Both the position numbers and the translations under genes were made by a program. From Balanoglossus misakiensis (lineage: Eukaryota > Hemichordata): 64,000 nt of DNA. The stretch is from the NCBI GenBank assembly GCA_040954595.2, contig CM082598.2, positions 6,820,001 through 6,884,000 of the forward strand, in the 5' to 3' direction. Of the stretch, positions 30,721-44,552 are shown in pieces. The notes under the pieces are model-generated. The model made no database searches. It was given only the letters and a program-made list of their open reading frames with translations, and was not told the DNA's origin. Position 1 is the first letter of the stretch; the number at the start of each line of letters is the position of its first letter.

Positions 30721-33700
30721 CCACCATTTTTTGATAAAAATCATGGGTTATAGCTCATGAAAATCACCCAAAAATGACAATTTTTCGACTTTGCGAAATT
30801 TCAATATTTATACATTTTTTGATAAAAAATCATGGGTTATAGCTCATCAAAATCACACAAAAATGACAATTTTTCGACTTTGCGAAATTTCAATATTTAT
30901 CCATTTTTTTGATAAAAATCATGGGTTATAGCTCATGAAAATCATCCAAAAATGACAATTTTTCGACTTAGCGAAATGACAATTTTTGGACTTTGCGAAA
31001 TTTCAATATTTATCCATTTTTTGATAAAAATCATGGGTTATAGCTCATGAAAATCATCCAAAAATGACAATTGTTTCGACTTTGCGAAATTTCAATATTT
31101 ATTCATTTTTTGATAAAAAATCATGGGTTATAGCTCATGAAAATCATCCAAAAATGACAATTTTTCGACTTTGCGAATTTTAAATATTTATCCATTTTTT
31201 GATAAAAATCATGGGTTATAGCTCATGAAAATCACCCCAAAATGACAATTTTTCGACTTTGCGAATTTTCAAAATTTCTTCATTTTTTGAAAAAAATCAT
31301 GGGCTAAAGCTCATGAACATCATCCAAAAATGACAATTTTTCGACTTTGCGAAATTTCAATATTTATCCATTTTTTGATAAAAAATCATGGGTTATAGCT
31401 CATCAAAATCACCCAAAAATGACAATTTTTCGACTTTGCGAAATTTCAATATTTATCCATTTTTTTGATAAAAATCATGGGTTATAGCTCATGAAAATCA
31501 TCCAAAAATGACAATTTTTCGACTTTGCGAATTTTAAATATTTATTTATTTTTTGATAAAAATCATGGGTTATATAGCTCATGAAATTCACCCAAAAATG
31601 ACAATTTTTCGTCTTTGCGAAATTTCAATATTTATCCATTTTTTGATAAAAAATCATGGGTTATATATATATGAAAATTACACAAAAATGACAATTCTTC
31701 GACTTTGCGAATTTTTAAAATTTCTTCATTTTTTGAAAAAATCATCAGTTATAGCTCATGAAAACTATCCAAAAATGACCATTTTTCGACTTAGCGAAAT
31801 GACAATTTTTGGACTTTGAGAAATTTCAATATTTATCCATTTTTTGATAAAAATCATGGGTTATAGGCTCATGAAAATAACCCAAAAATGACAATTTTTC
31901 GACTTTGCGAATTTTCAAAATTTCTTCATTTTTTGAAAAAATCATCAGTTATAGCTCATGAAAATCATACAAAAATGACAATTTTTCGACTTTGCGAATT
32001 TTCAAAATTTCTTCATTTTTTGAAAAAATCATCAGTTATAGCTCATGAAAATCATCCAAAAATGACAATTTTTCGACTTTGCGAAATTTCAATGTTTATC
32101 CATTCGTTGAGAAAAATCATGGGTTATATATATATGAAAATCACCCAAAAATGACAATTTTTCGACTTTGCGAATTTTCAGAATTTCTTCATTTTTTGAA
32201 AAAATCATCAGTTATAGCTCATGAAAATCATCCAAAAATGACAATTTTTCGACTTTGCGAAATTTCAATATTTATCCATTTTTTGATAAAAATCATGGGT
32301 TATAGCTCATGAAAATAACCCAAAAATGACCATTTTTCGACTTAGCGAAATGACAATTTTTGGACTTTGCGAAATTTCAATATTTATCCATTTTTTGATA
32401 AAAATCATGGGATATTGCTCATGAAAATCACCCAAAAATGACAATTTTTTGACTTTGCGAAATTTCAATATTTATCCATTTTTTGATAAAAATCATGGGT
32501 TATAGCTCACGAAAATCATTCAAAAATGACAATTTTTCGACTTTGCGAATTTTAAATATTTATCCATTTTTTGATAAAAATCATGGGTTATAGGCTCATG
32601 AAAATAACCCAAAAATGACAATTTTTCGACTTTGCGAATTTTCAAAATTTCTTCATTTTTTGAAAAAATCATCAGTTATAGCTCATGAAAATCATTCAAA
32701 AATGACAATTTTTCGACTTTGCGAAATTTCAATATTTATCCATTTTTTGATAAAAATCATGGGTTATAGCTCATGAAAATCATCCAAAAATGACAATTTT
32801 TCGACTTTGCGAAATTTCAATGTTTATCCATTCTTTGAGAAAAATCATGGGTTATATATATATGAAAATCACCCAAAAATGACAATTTTTCGACTTTGCG
32901 AATTTTCAAAATTTCTTCATTTTTTGAAAAAATCATCAGTTATAGCTCATGAAAATCATCCAAAAATGACAATTTTTCGACTTTGCGAAATTTCAATATT
33001 TATCCATTTTTTGATAAAAATCATGGGTTATAGCTCATGAAAATCACCCAAAAATGACAATTTTTTGACTTTGCGAAATTTCAATATTTATCCATTTTTT
33101 GATAAAAATCATGGGTTATATATATATGAAAATCACACAAAAATGACAATTTTTCGACTTTGCGAATTTTCAAAATTTCTTCATTTTAAAAAAAAATCAT
33201 CAGTTATAGCTCATGAAAACTATCCAAAAATGACAATTTTTCGACTTTGCGAAATTTCAATATTTATCCATTTTTTGATAAAAAATCATGGGTTATAGCT
33301 CATGAAAATCACCCAAAAATGACAATTTTTTGACTTTGCGAAATTTCAATATTTATCCATTTTTTGATAAAAATCATGGGTTATAGCTCATGAAAATCAC
33401 CCAAAAATGAAAATTTTTCGACTTTTCGAAATTTCAATGTTTATCCATTTTTTGATCAAAATCATGGGTTATAGCTCATGAAAATCACCAAAAAATGACA
33501 ATTTTTCGAATTTGCGGAATTTCAATATTTATCCATTTTTTGATAAAAATCATGGGTTATATATATATGAAAATTACACAAAAATGACAATTTTTCGACT
33601 TTGCGAATTTTCAAAATTTCTTCATTTTTTTGAAAAAATCATCAGTTATAGCTCATGAAAATCATCCAAAAATGACAATTTTTCGACTTTGCGAAATTTC

Positions 33701-36700
33701 AATATTTATCCATTTTTTGATAAAAATCATGGGTTATATATATATGAAAATCACCCAAAAATGACAATTTTTCGACTTTGCGAAATTTCGATATTTATCC
33801 ATTTTTTGATAAAAATCATGGGTTATAGCTCATGAAAATCACCCAAAAATTAAAATTTTTCGACTTTGCGGAATTTCAATATTTATCCATTTTTTGATAA
33901 AAATCATGGGTTATAGCTCATGAAAATAACCCAAAAATGACAATTTTTCGACTTTGCAAAATGTCAATATTTACCCATTTTTTGATAAAAATCATGGGTT
34001 ATTGCTCATGAAAATCACCCAAAAATGACAATTTTTTGACTTTGCGAAATTTCAATATTTATCCATTTTTTATAAAAATCATGGGTTATAGCTCATGAAA
34101 ATCACCCAAAAATGACAATTTTTCGACTTTGCGAAATTTCAATATTTATCCATTTTTTGATAAAAATCATTGGTTATAGCTCACGAAAATCATTCAAAAA
34201 TGACAATTTTTCGACTTTGCGAATTTTAAATATTTATCCATTTTTTGATAAAAATCATGGGTTATAGGCTCATGAAAATAACCCAAAAATGACAATTTTT
34301 CGACTTTGCGAATTTTAAATATTTATTTATTTTTTGATAAAAATCATGGGTTATATAGCTCATGAAATTCACCCAAAAATGACAATTTTTCGTCTTTGCG
34401 AAATTTCAATATTTATCCATTTTTTGATAAAAATCATGGGTTATATATATATGAAAATTACACAAAAATGACAATTCTTCGACTTTGCGAATTTTCAAAA
34501 TTTCTTCATTTTTTGAAAAAATCATCAGTTATAGCTCATGAAAACTATCCAAAAATGACAATTTTTCGACTTTGCGAAATTTCAATATTTATCCATTTTT
34601 TGATAAAAATCATGGGTTATAGCTCATGAAAATCACCCAAAAATGACAATTTTTTGACTTTGCGAAATTTCAATATTTATCCATTTTTTGATAAAAATCA
34701 TGGGTTATAGCTCATGAAAATCACCCAAAAATGAAAATTTTTCGACTTTTCGAAATTTCAATGTTTATCCATTTTTTGATAAAAATCATGGGTTATAGCT
34801 CATGAAAATCACCTAAAAAATGACAATTTTTCGACTTTGCGAAATTTCAATATTTATCCATTTTTTGATAAAAATCATGGGTTATTGCTCATGAAAATCA
34901 CCCAAAAATGACAATTTTTTGACTTTGCGAAATTTCAATATTTATCCATTTTTTATAAAAATCATGGGTTATAGCTCATGAAAATCACCCAAAAATGACA
35001 ATTTTTCGACTTTGCGAAATTTCAATATTTATCCATTTTTTGAAAAAATCAACAGTTATAGCTCATGAAAATCATCCAAAAATGACAATTTTTCGACTTT
35101 GCGAAATTTCAATGTTTATCCATTCTTTGAGAAAAATCATGGGTTATATATATATGAAAATCACCCAAAAATGACAATTTTTCGACTTTGCGAATTTTCA
35201 AAATTTCTTCATTTTTTGAAAAAATCATCAGTTATAGCTCATGAAAATCATCCAAAAATGACAATTTTTCGACTTTGCGAAATTTCAATATTTATCCTTT
35301 TTTTGATAAAAATCATGGGTTATAGCTCATGAAAATAACCCAAAAATGACCATTTTTCGACTTAGCGAAATGACAATTTTTGGACTTTGCGAAATTTCAA
35401 TATTTATCCATTTTTTGATAAAAATCATGGGTTATAGCTCATGAAAATCACCCAAAAATGACAATTTTTTGACTTTGCGAAATTTCAATATTTATCCATT
35501 TTTTGATAAAAATCATGGGTTATATATATATGAAAATCACACAAAAATGACAATTTTTCGACTTTGCTAATTTTCAAAATTTCTTCATTTTTTGAAAAAA
35601 TCATCAGTTATAGCTCATGAAAACTATCCAAAAATGACAATTTTTCGACTTTGCGAAATTTCAATATTTATCCATTTTTTGATAAAAATCATGGGTTATA
35701 GCTCATGAAAATCACCCAAAAATGACAATTTTTTGGCTTTGCGAAATTTCAATATTTATCCATTTTTTGATAAAAATCATGGGTTATAGCTCATGAAAAT
35801 CACCCAAAAATGAAAATTTTTCGACTTTTCGAAATTTCAATGTTTATCCATTTTTTGATCAAAATCATGGGTTATAGCTCATGAAAATCACCCAAAAATG
35901 ACAATTTTTCGACTTTGCGGAATTTCAATATTTATCCATTTTTTGATAAAAATCATGGGTTATATATATATGAAAATTACACAATAATGACAATTTTTCG
36001 ACTTTGCGAATTTTCAAAATTTCTTCATTTTTTTGAAAAAATCATCAGTTAAAGCTCATGAAAATCATCCAAAAATGACAATTTTTCGACTTTGCGAAAT
36101 TTCAATATTTATCCATTTTTTGATAAAAATCATGGGTTATAGCTCATGAAAATCACCCAAAAATGACAATTTTTTGACTTTGCGAAATTTCAATATTTAT
36201 CCATTTTTTGATAAAAATCATGGGTTATATATATATGAAAATCACACAAAAATGACAATTTTTCGACTTTGCGAATTTTCAAAATTTCTTCATTTTTTGA
36301 AAAAATCATCAGTTATAGCTCATGAAAACTATCCAAAAATGACAATTTTTGGACTTTGCGAAATTTCAATATTTATCCATTTTTTGATAAAAATCATGGG
36401 TTATAGCTCATGAAAATCACCCAAAAATGACAATTTTTTGACTTTGCGAAATTTCAATATTTATCCATTTTTTGATAAAAATCATGGGTTATAGCTCATG
36501 AAAATCACCCAAAAATGAAAATTTTTCGACTTTTCGAAATTTCAATGTTTATCCATTTTTTGATAAAAATCATGGGTTATAGCTCATGAAAATCACCTAA
36601 AAATGACAATTTTTCGACTTTGCGAAATTTTAATATTTATCCATTTTTTGATAAAAATCATGGGTTATAGCTCATGAACATCACCCAAAAATGACAATTT

Positions 36701-36829
36701 TTCGACTTTGCGGAATTTCAATATTTATCCATTTTTTGATAAAAATCATGGGTTATATATGTATATGAAAATTACACAAAAATGACAATTTTTCGACTTT
36801 GCGAATTTTCAAAATTTCTTCTTTTTTTG

Positions 36830-39800
36830 AAAAAATCATCAGTTATAGCTCATGAAAATCATCCAAAAATGAGAATTTTTCGACTTTGCGAAATTTCAAT
36901 ATTTGTCCATTTTTTGATAAAATTCATGGGTTATAGCTCATGAAAATAACCCAAAAATGACCATTTTTCGACTTAGCGAAATGACAATTTTTTGACTTTG
37001 CGAAATTTCAATATTTATCCATTTTTTGATAAAAATCATGGGTTATAGCTCATGAAAATCACCCAAAAATGACAATTTTTTGACTTTGCGAAATTTCAAT
37101 ATTTATCCATTTTTTGATAAAAATCATGGGTTATATATATATGAAAATCACACAAAAATGACAATTTTTCGACTTTGCGAATTTTCAAAATTTCTTCATT
37201 TTTTGAAAAAATCATCAGTTATAGCTCATGAAAACTATCCAAAAATGACAATTTTTCGACTTTGCGAAATTTCAATATTTATCCATTTTTTGATAAAAAT
37301 CATGGGTTATAGCTCATGAAAATCACCCAAAAATGACAATTTTTTGGCTTTGCGAAATTTCAATATTTATCCATTTTTTGATAAAAATCATGGGTTATAG
37401 CTCATGAAAATCACCCAAAAATGAAAATTTTTCGACTTTTCGAAATTTCAATGTTTTTCCATTTTTTGATCAAAATCATGGGTTATAGCTCATGAAAATC
37501 ACCCAAAAATGACAATTTTTCGACTTTGCGGAATTTCAATATTTATCCATTTTTTGATAAAAATCATGGGTTATATATATATGAAAATTACACAATAATG
37601 ACAATTTTTCGACTTTGCGAATTTTCAAAATTTCTTCATTTTTTTGAAAAAATCATCAGTTAAAGCTCATGAAAATCATCCAAAAATGACAATTTTTCGA
37701 CTTTGCGAAATTTCAATATTTATCCATTTTTTGATAAAAATCATGGGTTATAGCTCATGAAAATCACCCAAAAATGACAATTTTTTGGCTTTGCGAAATT
37801 TCAATATTTATCCATTTTTTGATAAAAATCATGGGTTATAGCTCATGAAAATCACCCAAAAATGACAATTTTTTGACTTTGCGAAATTTCAATATTTATC
37901 CATTTTTTGATAAAAATCATGGGTTATATATATATGAAAATCACACAAAAATGACAATTTTTCGACTTTGCGAATTTTCAAAATTTCTTCATTTTTTGAA
38001 AAAATCATCAGTTATAGCTCATGAAAACTATCCAAAAATGACAATTTTTGGACTTTGCGAAATTTCAATATTTATCCATTTTTTGATAAAAATCATGGGT
38101 TATATATATATGAAAATCACACAAAAATGACAATTTTTCGACTTTGCGAATTTTCAAAATTTCTTCATTTTTTGAAAAAATCATCAGTTATAGCTCATGA
38201 AAACTATCCAAAAATGACAATTTTTGGACTTTGCGAAATTTCAATATTTATCCATTTTTTGATAAAAATCATGGGTTATAGCTCATGAAAATCACCCAAA
38301 AATGACAATTTTTTGACTTTGCGAAATTTCAATATTTATCCATTTTTTGATAAAAATCATGGGTTATAGCTCATGAAAATCACCCAAAAATGAAAATTTT
38401 TCGACTTTTCGAAATTTCAATGTTTATCCATTTTTTGAAAAAATCATCAGTTATAGCTCATGAAAACTATCCAAAAATGACAATTTTTCGACTTTGCGAA
38501 ATTTCAATATTTATCCATTTTTTGATAAAAATCATGGGTTATAGCTCATGAAAATCACCCAAAAATGACAATTTTTTGGCTTTGCGAAATTTCAATATTT
38601 ATCCATTTTTTGATAAAAATCATGGGTTATAGCTCATGAAAATCACCCAAAAATGAAAATTTTTCGACTTTGCGAATTTTCAAAATTTCTTCTTTTTTTG
38701 AAAAAATCATCAGTTATAGCTCATGAAAATCATCCAAAAATGAGAATTTTTCGACTTTGCGAAATTTCAATATTTGTCCATTTTTTGATAAAAATCATGG
38801 GTTATAGCTCATGAAAATAACCCAAAAATGACCATTTTTCGACTTAGCGAAATGACAATTTTTTGACTTTGCGAAATTTCAATATTTATCCATTTTTTGA
38901 TAAAAATCATGGGTTATAGCTCATGAAAATCACCCAAAAATGACAATTTTTTGACTTTGCGAAATTTCAATATTTATCCATTTTTTGATAAAAATCATGG
39001 GTTATATATATATGAAAATCACACAAAAATGACAATTTTTCGACTTTGCGAATTTTCAAAATTTCTTCATTTTTTGAAAAAATCATCAGTTATAGCTCAT
39101 GAAAACTATCCAAAAATGACAATTTTTCGACTTTGCGAAATTTCAATATTTATCCATTTTTTGATAAAAATCATGGGTTATAGCTCATGAAAATCACCCA
39201 AAAATGACAATTTTTTGGCTTTGCGAAATTTCAATATTTATCCATTTTTTGATAAAAATCATGGGTTATAGCTCATGAAAATCACCCAAAAATGACAATT
39301 TTTTGACTTTGCGAAATTTCAATATTTATCCATTTTTTGATAAAAATCATGGGTTATATATATATGAAAATCACACAAAAATGACAATTTTTCGACTTTG
39401 CGAATTTTCAAAATTTCTTCATTTTTTGAAAAAATCATCAGTTATAGCTCATGAAAACTATCCAAAAATGACAATTTTTGGACTTTGCGAAATTTCAATA
39501 TTTATCCATTTTTTGATAAAAATCATGGGTTACAGCTCATGAAAATCACCCAAAAATGACAATTTTTTGACTTTGCGAAATTTCAATATTTATCCATTTT
39601 TTGATAAAAATCATGGGTTATAGCTCATGAAAATCACCCAAAAATGAAAATTTTTCGACTTTTCAAAATTTCAATGTTTATCCATTTTTTGATAAAAATC
39701 ATGGGTTATAGCTCATGAAAATCACCTAAAAATGACAATTTTTCGACTTTGCGAAATTTTAATATTTATCCATTTTTTGATAAAAATCATGGGTTATAGC

Positions 39801-41095
39801 TCATGAACATCACCCAAAAATGACAATTTTTCGACTTTGCGGAATTTCAATATTTATCCATTTTTTGATAAAAATCATGGGTTATATATGTATATGAAAA
39901 TTACACAAAAATGACAATTTTTCGACTTTGCGAATTTTCAAAATTTCTTCTTTTTTGAAAAAATCATCAGTTATAGCTCATGAAAATCATCCAAAAATGA
40001 CAATTTTTCGACTTTGCGAAATTTCAATATTTATCCATTTTTTGATAAAAATCATGGGTTATAGCTCATGAAAATCACCCAAAAATGACAATTTTTTGAC
40101 TTTGCGAAATTTCAATATTTATCCATTTTTGATAAAAATCATGGGTTATAGCTCATGAAAATAACCCAAAAATGACCATTTCTTGACTTAGCGAAATGAC
40201 AATTTTTGGACTTTGAGAAATTTCAATATTTATCCATTTTTTATAAAAATCATGGGTTATAGCTCATGAAAATCACCCAAAAATGACAATTTTTCGACTT
40301 TGCGAAATTTCAATATTTATCCATTTTTTGATAAAAATCATTGGTTATAGCTCACGAAAATCACCCAAAAATGACAATTTTTCGACTTTGCGAATTTTCA
40401 AAATTTCTTCATTTTTTGAAAAAATCATCAGTTATAGCTCATGAAAATCATCCAAAAATGACAATTTTTCGACTTTGCGAAATTTCAATGTTTATCCATT
40501 CTTTGAGAAAAATCATGGGTTATATATATATGAAAATCACCCAAAAATGACAATTTTTCGACTTTGCGAATTTTCAAAATTTCTTCATTTTTTGAAAAAA
40601 TCATCAGTTATAGCTCATGAAAATCATCCAAAAATGACAATTTTTCGACTTTGCGAATTTTCAAAATTTCTTCATTTTTTGAAAAAATCATCAGTTATAG
40701 CTCATGAAAATCATCCAAAAATGACAATTTTTCGACTTTGCGAATTTTCAAAATTTCTTCATTTTTTGAAAAAATCATCAGTTATAGCTCATGAAAACTA
40801 TCCAAAAATGACAATTTTTGGACTTTGCGAAATTTCAATATTTATCCATTTTTTGATAAAAATCATGGGTTATAGCTCATGAAAATCACCCAAAAATGAC
40901 AATTTTTTGACTTTGCGAAATTTCAATATTTATCCATTTTTTGATAAAAATCATGGGTTATAGCTCATGAAAATCACCCAAAAATGAAAATTTTTCGACT
41001 TTTCGAAATTTCAATGTTTATCCATTTTTTGATAAAAATCATGGGTTATAGCTCATGAAAATCACCTAAAAATGACAATTTTTCGACTTTGCGAA
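36830..41095 (+). repeat. AT satellite, about 4.27-kb block, copy 1 (offset 7700)
   Basis: Unit order and private variants (for example TTTGTCCATT with TAAAATTCATGG near 36900) recur 7700-7701 bp downstream. Confidence 0.82.
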
Positions 41096-41718
41096 ATTTC
41101 AATATTTATCCATTTTTTGAAAAAATCAACAGTTATAGCTCATGAAAATCATCCAAAAATGACAATTTTTCGACTTTGCGAAATTTCAATGTTTATCCAT
41201 TCTTTGAGAAAAATCATGGGTTATATATATATGAAAATCACCCAAAAATGACAATTTTTCGACTTTGCGAATTTTCAAAATTTCTTCATTTTTTGAAAAA
41301 ATCATCAGTTATAGCTCATGAAAATCATCCAAAAATGACAATTTTTCGACTTTGCGAAATTTCAATATTTATCCTTTTTTTGATAAAAATCATGGGTTAT
41401 AGCTCATGAAAATAACCCAAAAATGACCATTTTTCGACTTAGCGAAATGACAATTTTTGGACTTTGCGAAATTTCAATATTTATCCATTTTTTGATAAAA
41501 ATCATGGGTTATAGCTCATGAAAATCACCCAAAAATGACAATTTTTTGACTTTGCGAAATTTCAATATTTATCCATTTTTTGATAAAAATCATGGGTTAT
41601 ATATATATGAAAATCACACAAAAATGACAATTTTTCGACTTTGCTAATTTTCAAAATTTCTTCATTTTTTGAAAAAATCATCAGTTATAGCTCATGAAAA
41701 CTATCCAAAAATGACAAT
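38860..41718 (+). repeat. AT satellite, 2859-bp tandem duplication, copy 1
   Basis: Constant offset of 2859 bp to the following block, for example at 38951/41810, 39303/42162, 40341/43200 and 41176/44035. Confidence 0.85.
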
Positions 41719-44552
41719 TTTTCGACTTTGCGAAATTTCAATATTTATCCATTTTTTGATAAAAATCATGGGTTATAGCTCATGAAAATCACCCAAAAAT
41801 GAAAATTTTTTGACTTTGCGAAATTTCAATATTTATCCATTTTTTGATAAAAATCATGGGTTATATATATATGAAAATCACACAAAAATGACAATTTTTC
41901 GACTTTGCGAATTTTCAAAATTTCTTCATTTTTTGAAAAAATCATCAGTTATAGCTCATGAAAACTATCCAAAAATGACAATTTTTCGACTTTGCGAAAT
42001 TTCAATATTTATCCATTTTTTGATAAAAATCATGGGTTATAGCTCATGAAAATCACCCAAAAATGACAATTTTTTGGCTTTGCGAAATTTCAATATTTAT
42101 CCATTTTTTGATAAAAATCATGGGTTATAGCTCATGAAAATCACCCAAAAATGACAATTTTTTGACTTTGCGAAATTTCAATATTTATCCATTTTTTGAT
42201 AAAAATCATGGGTTATATATATATGAAAATCACACAAAAATGACAATTTTTCGACTTTGCGAATTTTCAAAATTTCTTCATTTTTTGAAAAAATCATCAG
42301 TTATAGCTCATGAAAACTATCCAAAAATGACAATTTTTGGACTTTGCGAAATTTCAATATTTATCCATTTTTTGATAAAAATCATGGGTTACAGCTCATG
42401 AAAATCACCCAAAAATGACAATTTTTTGACTTTGCGAAATTTCAATATTTATCCATTTTTTGATAAAAATCATGGGTTATAGCTCATGAAAATCACCCAA
42501 AAATGAAAATTTTTCGACTTTTCAAAATTTCAATGTTTATCCATTTTTTGATAAAAATCATGGGTTATAGCTCATGAAAATCACCTAAAAATGACAATTT
42601 TTCGACTTTGCGAAATTTTAATATTTATCCATTTTTTGATAAAAATCATGGGTTATAGCTCATGAACATCACCCAAAAATGACAATTTTTCGACTTTGCG
42701 GAATTTCAATATTTATCCATTTTTTGATAAAAATCATGGGTTATATATGTATATGAAAATTACACAAAAATGACAATTTTTCGACTTTGCGAATTTTCAA
42801 AATTTCTTCTTTTTTGAAAAAATCATCAGTTATAGCTCATGAAAATCATCCAAAAATGACAATTTTTCGACTTTGCGAAATTTCAATATTTATCCATTTT
42901 TTGATAAAAATCATGGGTTATAGCTCATGAAAATCACCCAAAAATGACAATTTTTTGACTTTGCGAAATTTCAATATTTATCCATTTTTGATAAAAATCA
43001 TGGGTTATAGCTCATGAAAATAACCCAAAAATGACCATTTCTTGACTTAGCGAAATGACAATTTTTGGACTTTGAGAAATTTCAATATTTATCCATTTTT
43101 TATAAAAATCATGGGTTATAGCTCATGAAAATCACCCAAAAATGACAATTTTTCGACTTTGCGAAATTTCAATATTTATCCATTTTTTGATAAAAATCAT
43201 TGGTTATAGCTCACGAAAATCACCCAAAAATGACAATTTTTCGACTTTGCGAATTTTCAAAATTTCTTCATTTTTTGAAAAAATCATCAGTTATAGCTCA
43301 TGAAAATCATCCAAAAATGACAATTTTTCGACTTTGCGAAATTTCAATGTTTATCCATTCTTTGAGAAAAATCATGGGTTATATATATATGAAAATCACC
43401 CAAAAATGACAATTTTTCGACTTTGCGAATTTTCAAAATTTCTTCATTTTTTGAAAAAATCATCAGTTATAGCTCATGAAAATCATCCAAAAATGACAAT
43501 TTTTCGACTTTGCGAATTTTCAAAATTTCTTCATTTTTTGAAAAAATCATCAGTTATAGCTCATGAAAATCATCCAAAAATGACAATTTTTCGACTTTGC
43601 GAATTTTCAAAATTTCTTCATTTTTTGAAAAAATCATCAGTTATAGCTCATGAAAACTATCCAAAAATGACAATTTTTGGACTTTGCGAAATTTCAATAT
43701 TTATCCATTTTTTGATAAAAATCATGGGTTATAGCTCATGAAAATCACCCAAAAATGACAATTTTTTGACTTTGCGAAATTTCAATATTTATCCATTTTT
43801 TGATAAAAATCATGGGTTATAGCTCATGAAAATCACCCAAAAATGAAAATTTTTCGACTTTTCGAAATTTCAATGTTTATCCATTTTTTGATAAAAATCA
43901 TGGGTTATAGCTCATGAAAATCACCTAAAAATGACAATTTTTCGACTTTGCGAAATTTCAATATTTATCCATTTTTTGAAAAAATCAACAGTTATAGCTC
44001 ATGAAAATCATCCAAAAATGACAATTTTTCGACTTTGCGAAATTTCAATGTTTATCCATTCTTTGAGAAAAATCATGGGTTATATATATATGAAAATCAC
44101 CCAAAAATGACAATTTTTCGACTTTGCGAATTTTCAAAATTTCTTCATTTTTTGAAAAAATCATCAGTTATAGCTCATGAAAATCATCCAAAAATGACAA
44201 TTTTTCGACTTTGCGAAATTTCAATATTTATCCTTTTTTTGATAAAAATCATGGGTTATAGCTCATGAAAATAACCCAAAAATGACCATTTTTCGACTTA
44301 GCGAAATGACAATTTTTGGACTTTGCGAAATTTCAATATTTATCCATTTTTTGATAAAAATCATGGGTTATAGCTCATGAAAATCACCCAAAAATGACAA
44401 TTTTTTGACTTTGCGAAATTTCAATATTTATCCATTTTTTGATAAAAATCATGGGTTATATATATATGAAAATCACACAAAAATGACAATTTTTCGACTT
44501 TGCTAATTTTCAAAATTTCTTCATTTTTTGAAAAAATCATCAGTTATAGCTC
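41719..44552 (+). repeat. AT satellite, 2859-bp tandem duplication, copy 2
   Basis: Adjacent second copy sharing rare variants such as TTACAGCTCATG and TTATATATGTATATG. Confidence 0.85.
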
